Assembly: GCA_030248295.1 (NCBI GenBank)
Contig: JASANH010000959.1
Location: 1 to 64,000, forward strand
DNA length: 64,000 bases
Direction of reading: 5' to 3'
Source: Mesodorylaimus sp. YZB2_4
Taxonomy: Eukaryota > Nematoda > Enoplea > Dorylaimida > Dorylaimidae
Positions 24,913 through 35,353 of this stretch are shown piece after piece. Made by a program: the position numbers and the translations under genes. The notes beneath the pieces were generated by a model. It was not told where the DNA came from, did no database searches, and was given only the letters and a program-made list of their open reading frames with translations. How positions within the stretch are numbered: the first letter of the stretch is position 1; each line of letters starts with the position of its first letter.

Positions 24913-25195
24913 TAGGGTAAATATAGGCTTCTCACATTACACAGGCGACATGCGGACTTGCCACCAACGTTATCACGCTTTCTAGCTTTCTCAAGCCACC
25001 ATTCAGATCATTGATTTTTTTCCACCTAGAGACCTGTGGCTGGTCTAAACTGGGCGCTGATATTAGCGATAGAAAGAGGGTTGAAATTAAAAGTGAATAT
25101 ACTCGTGTCTCTCAATTTGCCAGTACAGTCTGTATACTACGTTTTGTTTCAGCCCTTAACTTACAGGCCTCGTGTCTGAGTTCTTTGAGATTAGC
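24913..25195 (+). repeat. repeat A, copy 2
   Basis: Same orientation as 19889-20180 (gggtaaatataggcttctc through gtgtctgagttctttgaga). It lies directly against the inner breakpoint of the left duplication arm. Confidence 0.85.
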
Positions 25196-25374
25196 AAAAA
25201 ATTCATGAAATGAAACTGGGAAAGGTAGTACATGTGGTTTGATGCGCCTTCGGAGCAGGCCAGTCCAGGCTGACAAAAGGTGATCGAGAAAGATCATGCC
25301 TGGCTCTGGCTGGCCACATGTACTCGCGGTTTTAGGGTTGACAAGTAGACCATAACAACTAGCCTCATTCATGT
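25194..25374 (-). repeat. repeat B, copy 1
   Basis: Reverse complement of 26848-27022 over about 180 bp. At the position of the partner's palindrome this copy has unrelated sequence (ccgcgagtacatgtggcc on the minus strand), so it represents the state before the palindrome formed. Confidence 0.85.
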
Positions 25375-26847
25375 CACCAGCTTGGGGAAGGTGGCTGCTA
25401 GAAAATGCTCACATCTGCAGCTCTTGTATAGTGAATATTTCAGGGACTGTTTTGTGGAAAATGTAATTATACTTGCAGGACAGATCTCCCTTTCAATTGC
25501 GCAATCTCCTACTCAGGCTGGAATCTTGATGAATGTGCAGCTTCGTAAGATCTTCTAGCAGCAATGAGGGACAACGAAATTCAGAGACTGGGATGTTTTG
25601 CGTGCTGGTGCTTTTGACCCAATGCATGGAATTTATAAGTGCTTATAAATATTACTTTAAAGTGAAGGTGAATTTGGTGACTCATCCAAAGGATGAAATT
25701 TGGGTCTGCGGAGGAATTCGGTGAGCACTGGTCTTCTCCTGCTGCAGATGTTATCCACATATCCTCAGATTATTTGGCACTTAGCTGAAGCAGCATACGA
25801 CAAGGACACATGCTCGGAACGTTGAACACACAAGTGTATAGTGGCAGATAATATTTCAGTTTACGTGAGTCAGTGAGTCGTTAGGTTCTGTCGCCTGCCA
25901 GTTTGCCTGAGAACTGAGATATGCAACTTCAGGCAGGAAAATTGTAATGACAAATATTTGAAGCCGAGTAATTAAATACTTTTATTATAACTGCTCATGA
26001 GATTTGGCTCAATCTTATGATTTATACATGAGGAACTGATATATTTCTTGCGTGTATACGCGTGGACCTGTCGGTGTGTCCACGCTAGCCTTTGCTGACA
26101 CTGCTTTTGGATCGCAAGCGCGTTGTCTTTCTGTTGCCTCGTGTCGGTGGGGAGTCGATAGGACAGGATAATCTTCTTCTCCTGATCTTTATTACCTTGT
26201 GCAGTGAAGAACCCAGTTTTTTACTATTGTATGTGGTATTTGTTAGGTGAAGCGCCCGGTGAACTCTGGGGCTCAAAGCTAAAACGCTGTGATTTCATGA
26301 ACTTGTCATCGGGTCCATGATAAAGCATTTGAAAGTCGTGAATCAAGCTTCCTCTAAAGTCCCCAAGCCATTATGCTTTGCAGGAAAGTTTTACTTGAGT
26401 GCCTACCTTCGAGATTTACACGCCTGGTCAGCAGAAGCCACCAAGCTAGATCTACAATAGCTACCCATTCTTGAGGCCCTGACATTTTTGGATGTTAAAC
26501 GGCTGAGCACCTTTTTGGGGTCTATTTATAATAGCTGAAGGGATCATCACCCTGGCGCCAGACGCTGTATTGCAAGATTCGCATATCCTTGGCATTCAGA
26601 GGTAGCGAGTGGACATTCGACCAGAATATATTTGATACGAATGGGAATTGACGTCTCAGTCCCCATTTATTGCGCATTCCCTGATGTATGGATAGGCAAT
26701 GCGAAATAAGGTGTTGGACTTGCTCCTCGTGCTTGATTTTATCGCGATCACGAAAGCATCAAGCAGAAAAATGCAAAATCCGTTGCTTTTGGAACAATAC
26801 CTTGGTGCACCAGCATTGCTCAGAGTAGCATCTGGCATGGCCGGTGA
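25375..26847. other. no gene recognised
   Basis: Frames up to about 64 codons only. A frame ending GGIR just before gtgagc at 25722-25727 could be an exon but has no recognisable partner or family. Confidence 0.4.
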
Positions 26848-27022
26848 CATAAATGAGGCTAGTTGTTATGGTCTACTTGTCAACCCTAAAACCGTGATCG
26901 AGAAAGATCCTGCCAGAGCCAGGCAGGATCTTTCTCGATCACTTTTTTTCACCCTGGACTGGCCTGCTCCGAAGGCGCATCAGACCACATGTACTACCTT
27001 TCCCAGTTTCATTTCATGAATT
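26848..27022 (+). repeat. repeat B, copy 2, with a new palindrome
   Basis: Plus-strand copy of the 25194-25374 repeat. It contains a perfect inverted repeat, 26894-26914 and 26922-26942 (21 bp arms, 7-bp spacer), which is absent from copy 1. Confidence 0.88.
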
Positions 27023-27395
27023 TTTTTGCCAATTTCACTCCTTTTTCAGTCCTGACTTCTCCACCCACCTTATATACCCACTTAAGGACTGGCCGCATTC
27101 GAGCACATGAAATCGTGAGTGCTAGTATAACCATTCTACAAAAATTCGCTTCTACGCATGCCCAAGAAATTAAAATCAGTGGCCATTGTTTTATCGCTCT
27201 TCCACTAAATCTCTCTCTCTCTCTCTGGCTTACAATTAGCTAAGTTTAGGCACTCGTTAGCACGTGTCTGGGTGAAATACAGCCTTTCCTTTAAACTAGA
27301 CCCTGCACTGTACTACTGAGTTCAGCAAACATTAGGCCAGTTCTGTATGTCATGAGGATCCCTTTTATTTTAGTCTCATTCACTTCCAACATGTT

Positions 27396-27487
27396 GGGCC
27401 AGCAAATCATTTCGTGTAAAATGTGTCCTTCACCCTCGAGTGCGCATAAGCGTTTGGTGATTTGGAAAAACATGAACATGAACATGA
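27396..27487 (+). repeat. SINE-1, 3' part
   Basis: Starts gggccagcaaatcatttcg, continues through the body (ctcgagtgcgcataagcg) and ends catgaacatgaacatga. The tRNA-like head is absent. Confidence 0.8.
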
Positions 27488-27489
27488 TG

Positions 27490-28600
27490 TGCTTGAGTCA
27501 AATTTGATGGTGAGTGACAAGCAGTATTCAAATGACCAAATTTTATAAAATATTCTGCAGCATTATCTCTAGTCATTTTTTTCACGCTGCCATTCACGGC
27601 ATAACATTTTAACCTCGTTTTTAGTGCATCCTTATCGTTAATTATAACCTGCATTTTCGCCGTTTAATTGCCAAGTTCTTTAATAACAATGCGAAGAAAG
27701 AACGCTTTTTTAAAACATATCGCTCTTTTGTGGCGGTCAAAAATTATTTTTTGGTTTAATTTTAATTTACCCCCCCCCCTCCCCATTAAGATGTTGTTCG
27801 ATGCTACTACGTAGTCTTGTGAGTCTCATGCTTTTACTTCTTTCACATGATTTCCATGTACAGGATTTTAGACTCAGGTGCCCTCGTATTTACTGCATAT
27901 TGCGTTTATTAAAGCTCATGCAGCGACCCCGTTTTGCGCCTCACTCGCAAAAGATGCGAGCTTTCTCAAACTGGTCTCTCTAACGTCCGCTGTTATTGTC
28001 AGTCACTCTTCATATACGCCTTTTCTGTATAAACACTGTTTTTTAAAGTCAATTCTTCAGTCAATTTGAATTTCGCGCCTTTTTTAAGTTTTCTAGTATC
28101 TTTTTATTTTTCAAGTATAACTGTCATCGTCATTCTTGTGCAGAGACAGCTTTCAAAATGTGCAAGAAGTGAATTTCGAATTTCCTGCCATTTTGAAAAC
28201 TAGACATGCGTTTTTTTGTTTATATATGTATTAATATAACAGAAATTCCATGAGTCCTATGAGTCCTCGATGAGCCACCAAGTCATATCCTGCAGAATTT
28301 TTCTGCGTTTCCAAATTTTTTGAGTTTTTATGTTCAAATACCCCCAACAAAAACCAAAACTTCAAACTTTTATAACAAGTGACATTTTTCGGTCAGGAAT
28401 TGCTCCCCGCACCTTCCTGACTCGATTGAGCCATAAAAACTTGCCCCGCACCTCTCCAGACGGTTTTATGAGGTCCAAAAGTGCAAAAATTGATAATTTT
28501 GCCCGAGTGGACCCCCTTCTGAGGACCCCACAGCAATCTGGGGCAATTCGTGGTCAAAATAAATGCCAGAAGGCACCAGCAGTGATGTTACCCTGTCGTT
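27490..28600 (+). repeat. family D, copy 1
   Basis: Reverse complement of 41690-42680 (shared: gtgcatccttatcgttaat, tcagtcactcttcatatac, caggaattgctccccgca). A poly-C tract lies at 27770-27779. No ORF with a recognisable product. The type of element is unknown. Confidence 0.75.
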
Positions 28601-28664
28601 TGAGTATATAGCTGGATGCCCCGCTCTCACGCAGCTCCCGATCGGCGTTGTGATCTATTGGGTC

Positions 28665-28731
28665 CATACATACATACCTACATACATTCGTACATACATA
28701 CATACATACATAGGTACATACATACATATAT
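28665..28731. repeat. (cata)n microsatellite
   Basis: About sixteen imperfect catacata units with cct and ggt interruptions. Confidence 0.95.
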
Positions 28732-29091
28732 GACGCGGGACGTTTCTGCCCATAGAAGAAAAATCTATAAGAAGATTTTGAAAAGATTTTTGGTACACAC
28801 TTTCCCCAACTAGTCCCTGATATTCAAACCAAATTTCATCGTGTTTGGCCGCACGGTCGGCGAGTTATAGCGAAAATAAATAACCAGGTCGGGATTTTCG
28901 CCCTCGCACCCCTAATATGAGTGGAGCCCGAATGGATAAAGATTTTGGAAATTCCTTCGAAAGAACCTAATCTAGTGTGAAGTTACGCTAAGAAACAAAA
29001 TTTAATTGCCTTACGACATCAGGCTGTTGAGATATCGTTGTTGGTGTGGCACATGTACTACACTGGGGGACGCTACCGCGCCCCCAGGGAT

Positions 29092-29612
29092 CTTGAATGA
29101 CAAAAGTATTGGTTTCCACCAAAGTGTTCGCTTGCAGCTACAAACATTGATTTGGATTTGGCACCGCATTCTCTGGAGTTGGTCCCCGCATTGTAGAGTA
29201 CACTTTTCGTATCGATAATTCTACCTCCTAAGCTAGTCTTGCTATTTTGTTTCGATTGTCTTTGCTTGGATCGTGCAGCAAGGACCTTACATTAGGCCTG
29301 CTTTTTATCGCTTTTATTATGACTAAAAACATATTTCTTTGAGTACACGCTAAAGAAAAAGGTTAATGGAAAGACCCTTTGTTTGACATGCGAGCAGGAA
29401 AGCTGCTGTAATCATACTCGTGAGAATCCAGACATTGTCCTGTTGTGAGCTCCAACTGGTTCCCACCCAGTCTGAGGCCTACACGATTTCAATTACAATG
29501 AAAATATTTTTTCCAGAATTAAAACACAAGAGTATTGATTTCCGAAATCTAGACATGACGTCATGGGGTGTCAGTTTTTGTAGGACTCGATGACCTCACA
29601 TGCACGAGTGCG
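29092..29612 (+). repeat. repeat e, spacer copy
   Basis: Same orientation as 23990-24600. It starts cttgaatgacaaaagtatt and ends cacgagtgcgagcag, about 110 bp before the two-exon gene at 29725. Confidence 0.8.
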
Positions 29613-29724
29613 AGCAGACCCGCACAGTGGTCGAGCAGTTCTTTTGCATTTGAAGGATTTAATGGACATTTTGCCAGGTTAGCCACAGTTGTTTTTAATT
29701 TTGGTTCTTCATGCTATGATGCAG

Positions 29725-30197
29725 TCCCATTTCGTAGATTCATCATAGCAGCAAAAGGTGCTCTTCTACAATTGGGTCGTCGGCTCGCTTTGCACCAATC
29801 ATCATACAAATATATGTCTTTTCGTACCAGCGGGACCCAGCTGTGGCTTCAGTGGAAAGTCGTAGTACCAGCTCTTTATGACCGATCTGCCTCAAAAGAC
29901 GAAAAGAATCGGTGAGTAATTCTGTCACGATTTTTAAGCTTCAGATTACCTCCATTTGCATGTTTCAGGTATCGCTTATTGAATCCACGTGAAAATGTCC
30001 GCTCATATTCGACTGTTGGGAGAAACATTTTCCTAATTACGACAAAGCCATTACATTTTCCCGTCGCGAGGATCGAGGGTCCGAAACCCTGCATTGCTCC
30101 CATCATTCCCCAAAATCGGCGAGCGTTTTCAAACACACTAATTTTGAGGAGGATTTGGGTGAATGCTATGGCGAAGCAAATATGTTTTTTTCAATGA
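29725..30197 (+). CDS. two-exon protein of unknown function (possible VHL-beta-like domain), N-terminus not defined
   Basis: An exon from about 29725 (after gatgcag) to 29911 joins 29969-30197 through a 57-bp GT-AG intron (gtgagt...tttcag), keeping one open frame to a TGA stop, about 138 codons in all. The frame is also open upstream to 29568, so the true start is not fixed and there may be earlier exons. Readable stretches are KYMSFRTSGTQLWLQWKVV, YRLLNPRENVRSYSTVGRN and HFPVARIEGPKPCIAP. The order hydrophobic-F-x-T/N, W, L-x-P, S/T-Y, G-x-x-x-F-L loosely resembles the beta domain of von Hippel-Lindau proteins; this is only a pattern likeness. A further acceptor-like tttcag at 30447-30452 could begin a third exon. 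It may be a host gene, or a second ORF of the neighbouring CACTA element. Confidence 0.45.
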
Positions 30198-30509
30198 AGG
30201 GCAACATTAATGTGTTTTTTTAAAAGTTTTATCGCCTTCGAAGTTGTCCAAACGGTCAGGATTTATTTTCTTTATACGATGATAGATTTTATGGTTCATT
30301 CTTTTGGATTGTTCAAAGATCGGGGAAATTCGATATTGTGGAAATAACTGATGTTTTGTGTTGCGCAGCTTTGGCCGAGTGTTTTGATATTTGTACTGTC
30401 ACCAATATTTTGCCTTTTGAGCATTATTAATAATCGCAGAATAAAAATTTCAGGTATGGTTCGTATGTGTCTATGATTTTCAAGCATCACGGAGATGAAA
30501 AATATTTAA

Positions 30510-30740
30510 AACCGTGTGGTCAGTGCATGCTAACCACATGGAGGACATTCCGCAAGCCATGGGAATCACATGGAAGCCGCTTGATGAGCAGCCGTGTGGT
30601 TGCCAAACAAACCACGCGGAATCCCTGGCAGTCCACGTTGGCCCGCGTGACTCTCGCGTGGAGAGGCAAGCCATATGAGTCCCGCCTGGAAAAATCAGGC
30701 CTCCAAGTGGGGTCCATCTGCTACCACATGGACTGATGTG
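30510..30740. repeat. GC-rich block of degenerate short repeats
   Basis: Words such as ccacatgg, ccatggg, cacgcgg, ccacgttgg and cgcgtgga recur at irregular spacing on both strands, giving base composition unlike the AT-rich flanks. The plus frame is open across it (KPWESHG, NPWQSTL and GKPYESRL recur), which fits a short-period repeat better than a gene. It begins beyond the two-exon gene and ends at the transposase stop codon. Confidence 0.45.
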
Positions 30741-31371
30741 GGACGAGGAGTCTGGGTTGAGCCGGCAAATGTTTCACTGCATAAGAATTAAAATTCTGAC
30801 TGTTCACGAGGCAAATTTTTGAAATCAATTTTTGGCAAATATCCAACAGCTTTGAAGCCTGTTTAAGGTCTTCTTTCGTGACTCGAGGCTGGGAGAGAAG
30901 TCGAAAATGAACACGTATTTTCTCTAAAGTTTTCAGCAAATTTAAAAAAATATTCTACCTGATGCATGCACATACATAGCTGAATGCCAAATATCTGGCG
31001 ATTCTTCTAAATAATGTGTAGTTATGGGAACCACAGCATAAATTGACACATTTTTTATTTCTGAGGCTTTGAAGCTCCCAAGACTGCGCAGAGTCGGCAC
31101 TTTTCGATCGAAATGATGAGGCAATCGGATATTTTCGATCAACGAATCAAGCACTTGCCAAAAACTGCCGTCCATCGGTTCGCCTGACCTATTGTGAGAA
31201 GAACAAGAAGAAACAAAGATTCTTAACCATCTTAAATATTTTACGTGATACTCACTAGTGGAAAGTCGACTGAGAATGAGCTGGGCGTTACCGAGATAGA
31301 TCAAATGCATGCTGTCAAAAATAATTGCCCTGGCTGGATTACAAAGTCGAGATAGCGAACTAACGTTTTTC
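30721..31371 (-). pseudogene. CACTA (En/Spm)-type transposase C-terminal region with three in-frame exons
   Basis: Minus-strand exons 31371-31256, 31183-30959 and 30923-30721 join in frame through a 72-bp (gtgagt...gtcag) and a 35-bp (gtagaa...tttag) intron and end in TAG. Readable stretches are IIFDSMHLIYLGNAQLIL, LPHHFDRKVPTLRSLGSFKA, SEIKNVSIYAVVPI, TKEDLKQASKLLDICQKLI and NSYAVKHLP. This order (DxMH..YLG, R-L-x-x-x-KA-E/S-E...Y, a helical LL...L block, then a ...HLP motif) is that of animal CACTA transposases around the DUF4218-like region. Catalytic acids, zinc motifs and the N-terminal half are not visible upstream, where stops appear before an acceptor at 31372. The second intron is unusually short, so it may be a decayed or domesticated remnant. 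Terminal CACTA repeats were not found. Confidence 0.6.
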
Positions 31372-32423
31372 CTATCGAAAAATTATCAAGAGGGTCAGTG
31401 GAGCTTGCCAAATAGTTCCACGCCTCTTCGAAAAATTTCGAGTCTTCTGGCGGATTCTTAGCCTTGTTTTGGCCAAAACATCAAATTTCGGATGCGCTGG
31501 CCAGGATGCGGGCACCGAATGCCTCCAAACTGCCTTAAAAAAAAAGTAGAATAGTGAAAAAAAAAGAAAAAAGGAGACCTTTGAAAAACTGAAATATCCC
31601 TTACCAATTGAGGGTCTCACACTGCATATAATCCTTGCCTCACTCGTATACACGATCGCTCTCTGGACTTGATCATGTGTATCTAGGGTGTATCAATCAT
31701 GTGTATCAAATAAAGCATTACTATGGCGGGTGCTGGTAGGGTCGGCTAATACTACTCTCTCACGACGCCAGCCTTTTTTAAATTTAGCACATTCACATCA
31801 CAACTCGTAGTTTTGTAGATTCATGCCGCCACACAGATAACAAACTTTTATGATAATTATTTAGGGAACTATTGTACTTCTAGGCGTAAGCTTGACTTTC
31901 AGGGCATGAAATATTGTACTTAGAATATATCATTCAGCTTCGGTGCTGCCACCAATGAGAAGTTTCATTTAGAGAAAACCAGACCATATCATATACTGTA
32001 AGATTTCCACAACGATTTGTCGCTCCTTTATCAATAAAATAAACCTAATATCCCTCGTTTGCGATATATCCCCATACCAGTACCCCCATACCGCAAGCCG
32101 ACAACTTCTCGCGAACACCCCTCAAAAATGGTCGACCATTTGAGCCATACCCCCTTCTTTCAAAAACGCAGTTTTGTCAAATGTTTCACCATCTTATGCC
32201 TTCTCAACTCGACAAGGTGCCCTCTCCTTCAAAAGCCAAATCTTTTTTTTTAATCATGGAGCGGATTCCTATTTTGTGAAAGCCTCCACATACTTATCCC
32301 ACAACTTTTCCTCATATTTTTTAAAAGTTTTGCGGGTTGGGCCGCGTCGGTCCAGTCCTCCATGGGAGCTCCAATCATATTAGCTGGCCAGCAGTCATGA
32401 TATGATGAGTGAGGCTGTGAGGT
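31372..32423. other. no gene recognised
   Basis: 31372-31560 may hold further decayed transposase exons (minus strand), but no motif is clear. The word gatcatgtgtatc recurs near 31670 and 31705. The rest is featureless. Confidence 0.4.
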
Positions 32424-32856
32424 GACTAGGGATAGGCTCGATCCGGATATCATCGGGATTTGACCACTCCCAATTCCGATCCTGATCCTGACATTGAGGC
32501 ATCGGGATTCTGCTAATAATAATGACATGCATAAGCATGGTACACTCTGATCCATTATATCTGCGATGAAGAGGCAACAGCAACATCGGTTCAGATCGAT
32601 AGCAACACTGATTTTATTTAGCCTAGGCTGGACGCGTATCGAAAGAGCGAATGTACTCATCAATTTCAGCTTATTTGTAATGACTTAAACTCGACTGTGT
32701 GCCTGGTTGACTGTGTGTGCTTTAGTAAGGAGAAAGACTCATCTCCTTCGTGTGTGCAAACAATGTGCGACCTCAAACAAAAAATCCCGATCCCTATCGA
32801 ACTTGCCCTGATCCCGATCCCACAAAAAAGGTGATCCCGACCTATCCCCGGTCCCG
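32424..32856. repeat. MITE-like repeat, copy 2
   Basis: Ends resemble each other in inverted orientation: agggataggctcgatccgg at the left and, on the minus strand, ggggataggtcgggatc at the right. A partner is at 16650-17225. It abuts the fold-back element at 32857. Confidence 0.5.
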
Positions 32857-33770
32857 TGACGATTTCCCCACTTGGTCGTTTCCCCCACTGAGACGATTCC
32901 CCCACTGTGTCGTTTCCCCCACCTCGTCTGGTGGGGGAACGACTCGCTGAGACATGCGACGTTTACCCCACTGTGACGATTCCCCCACCCTGTCGTTTCC
33001 TCCACCATAATTCTCTCCTGATATGCAGGTAGGTACGACGTGGGTCGCAAAAGGCAGCACGTGTGTGATGTGTGGCAGGATGATAGGTTTGGCTTGTAGG
33101 GTGAGGGGCAGTGTAAAGTACAAGTTGGGTGCTGCAGCTCGACGTGCAAGGTATTCAGGCTACAAACTTTTTGAACTCCCAACTCATTGCAGAATTATTA
33201 TTGTAGACTCCCAACTTACGCTTCCAATACGAATGTATGTAAGACCAGACCAGGTTTTCTGTGCCGATGAAGACATGTTTCAAGTCCAGATGTACGGATA
33301 GAACTACCTCATTGTGAATTGGAAAAAAGCAGAAGACATAAATTTAGGCAGTGGAACTTGGGTAAATTCACCAGTATGACAGCTGCAGATTTTGACAAAG
33401 TAGTTTTCTCATTCGCGATACATTAGGCTCGTCTTCTTTGTCCTTGAACCAAGCGAGCGTGGTCCAAGGAGCTAACGTAAAGCAAGCATTTTAGGGGTAT
33501 CACAACATGGCTTTCGGAGCATGGCAGTCGAACGATGATTCAAAAAAATCGTGGAGTATTTGAGGCATAATTAATGTCTTCTAGGATAAGCGATGAAGAT
33601 TTGTGGATGGGTACTTACTCCCATACGAAGGCTCAAAATTTGAATTGCCGCAGTTTCTGAAAACTGATGGTGGGGGAATCGTCTCAGTGAGGAAACGTCG
33701 CATGTCTCAGTGAGTCATTTCCTCCACCAGACACTGTGGGGGAATCGACCAAGTGGGGGGAACGTCTCAC
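32857..33770. mobile_element. fold-back element with inverted minisatellite ends
   Basis: The left end (about 32857-33000) is an array of a roughly 15-16-bp unit, variants of tcgtttcccccactg and acgattcccccactg. The right end (33666-33770) is the same array inverted and two to three units shorter. Reverse-complemented it shares cccacttggtcg, the gtctggtgg inversion and actgagacatgcgacgttt in the same order. The 660-bp interior has no recognisable coding sequence. Long terminal inverted repeats made of short tandem units are the mark of Foldback-type elements. Confidence 0.65.
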
Positions 33771-33787
33771 AATTTCTATCCCCAGAG

Positions 33788-34110
33788 GTGACTAGCTCTC
33801 ACGGCAGGTTCCCTGTGTCTTCACGGGGAGCACCTCCACAACAGAGCATACAGGGTAAGAAGGGGCTTAGGCTTAGCTTAGGGACCGTTCCGACTGGTGT
33901 TCGAGGACAGTTTACCAATTCTCTACTCTTGGGTGGGCGTCTGTTATTTGACAGTAGCAAGGGAGTCGCCCAGAGCCAGGCGTCCAAAGTCAGCGACAAG
34001 CTACTAAACTGTCGTCCCCCGTCGGAATAGAACCTCGGCCTCTTAGTCAGGGCTGCCGGCCAGCAAGGCGTGTCAACGCCCTTAACCAGATTAGCCGTCG
34101 CCTCCCAACT
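33788..34110 (-). repeat. tRNA-Leu-like SINE (SINE-3 or SINE-2 relative)
   Basis: On the minus strand the head reads gggaggcgacggctaatctg then gttaagggcg, with a long variable region and a B-box-like gaggttctattccga, as in Leu-type tRNAs. The body phrases acgcctggctctgggcgactc-like and tgtggaggtgct resemble SINE-2. No tail is left at 33788, so the 3' end appears truncated by the fold-back element. Confidence 0.55.
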
Positions 34111-34288
34111 TTTTCCTTTCGGATCAGATGCCACTCCAGTTGGGAATAAGAGTCCTGATGAACCCGAAATTTCACTGTCGAGAATGAACGACCAAGGAGA
34201 AGAGGAGACAAAAAGTTTTCCAAGTTTAAACGCGCACTTCTGGTGAAGATGAAAGGTGCTTTTTCGTCATCAAAAGTTTAAAAATTTG

Positions 34289-34350
34289 CTGCGGTCGACC
34301 ATTTGCTGCTACCCCCCCCCCCCCCCCCCCCCTAGGCTGCGGTCGACCTT
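34289..34350. repeat. poly-C tract between direct repeats
   Basis: A 21-base C run (34312-34332) is flanked by direct copies of gctgcggtcgacc (34289-34301 and 34336-34348). Confidence 0.85.
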
Positions 34351-35353
34351 TACAAATGTTCCCTACAGGCGGGGTTATAATATGAATCATGTAAACACTA
34401 TAGATAGCAAGCATTCTGGTAATCGACTTGGAGGTACAGTAGTCAGTCAAGTTTTGTCATAGCGCTTGGTTGGCTCATACCGCTTGGGCGTGATAGACAG
34501 GCGTTCAAGCTATCAATGAGAAACTGAGCTAGTCCGCTTGGTTTCACCGGAGATGTAACGACCAAGAAGCGGAGCTTGAAATTCAGAAAATAGAGCTCAA
34601 GAAAAGACGTCGCGTGATACGCTTAGTAACGTTTCAACGCGCTTTGTCTTCGACGATTGTTTGCTTCTGTCAAGGAAACATGTTAAAATTCAAAGAAATA
34701 TGAATGCACAGTATTCTTGCCATAGCAGCAAGGTATTAGGAGAGGGTGGCCAAGAACAGATGCACGTTACGAGAATATTTAATCATGCAATACAATATAC
34801 TGTACGTCATAAAAGAAAAATATTGTTTAGCTGGCTACGGCATGTAGTCGCAAGAAACTCTTTATTTAAGGTTTATTCGGTACTTTTTCGAGGGAGATAC
34901 CCGAGAGCCTCTGTGATATGATCAATACGATTAATGAAATATCCTGTAATTACCTCGCCTCTTTTCAGCCCCGTAAGTACTCGTACCTCCCCCTATGAGC
35001 CAATCAGGAAGCTCATATAGCATGCTCTAGACTGACAGAAGCTCAGATGTCTGAACTGAAAAGGCCTGAGCACTCGACATAATTACGGCTCAACGAGTGA
35101 CGATCCATCATATATGCGCCAGATAAAATTGTGCTTCATGAGCTTTGCAGGTGATTCAAGGAGCAGCTTATACGCCGGTATTACCGACTCACGTGTCACC
35201 CGTCTGGCTGCCAATTCGGAATCTCATCCTTAGGAGTCTTCCCTGGGGCACGGAAGTTTCTTGTATAAAACTGACCTTAGTTGGAACAAGGTCTTAGTTT
35301 CTGTTTCGAAATCCTGTCAAGCACATCCTTCTGTTCATGCACATGTTCATTTT
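34351..35353. other. no gene recognised; upstream region of the chemoreceptor
   Basis: No other gene is seen. A TATA-like ttgtataaaa at 35261-35270 lies about 90 bp before the receptor ATG and could be a core promoter element; no experimental or comparative support is available here. Confidence 0.35.

Noticed and set aside
28665-28731. CRISPR-like or other structured array
   Set aside because: It is a plain tetranucleotide microsatellite. No CRISPR array exists in the window.
30467-30736. 89-codon plus-strand frame
   Set aside because: It runs through the degenerate GC-rich repeat block; the openness follows from the repeat words. A third exon of the 29725 gene starting at 30453 remains possible but unproven.
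35261-35353. A 31-residue N-terminal extension of the chemoreceptor
   Set aside because: The frame is open but begins with TTG, and the only in-frame ATG is at 35354. The upstream sequence includes a TATA-like run.
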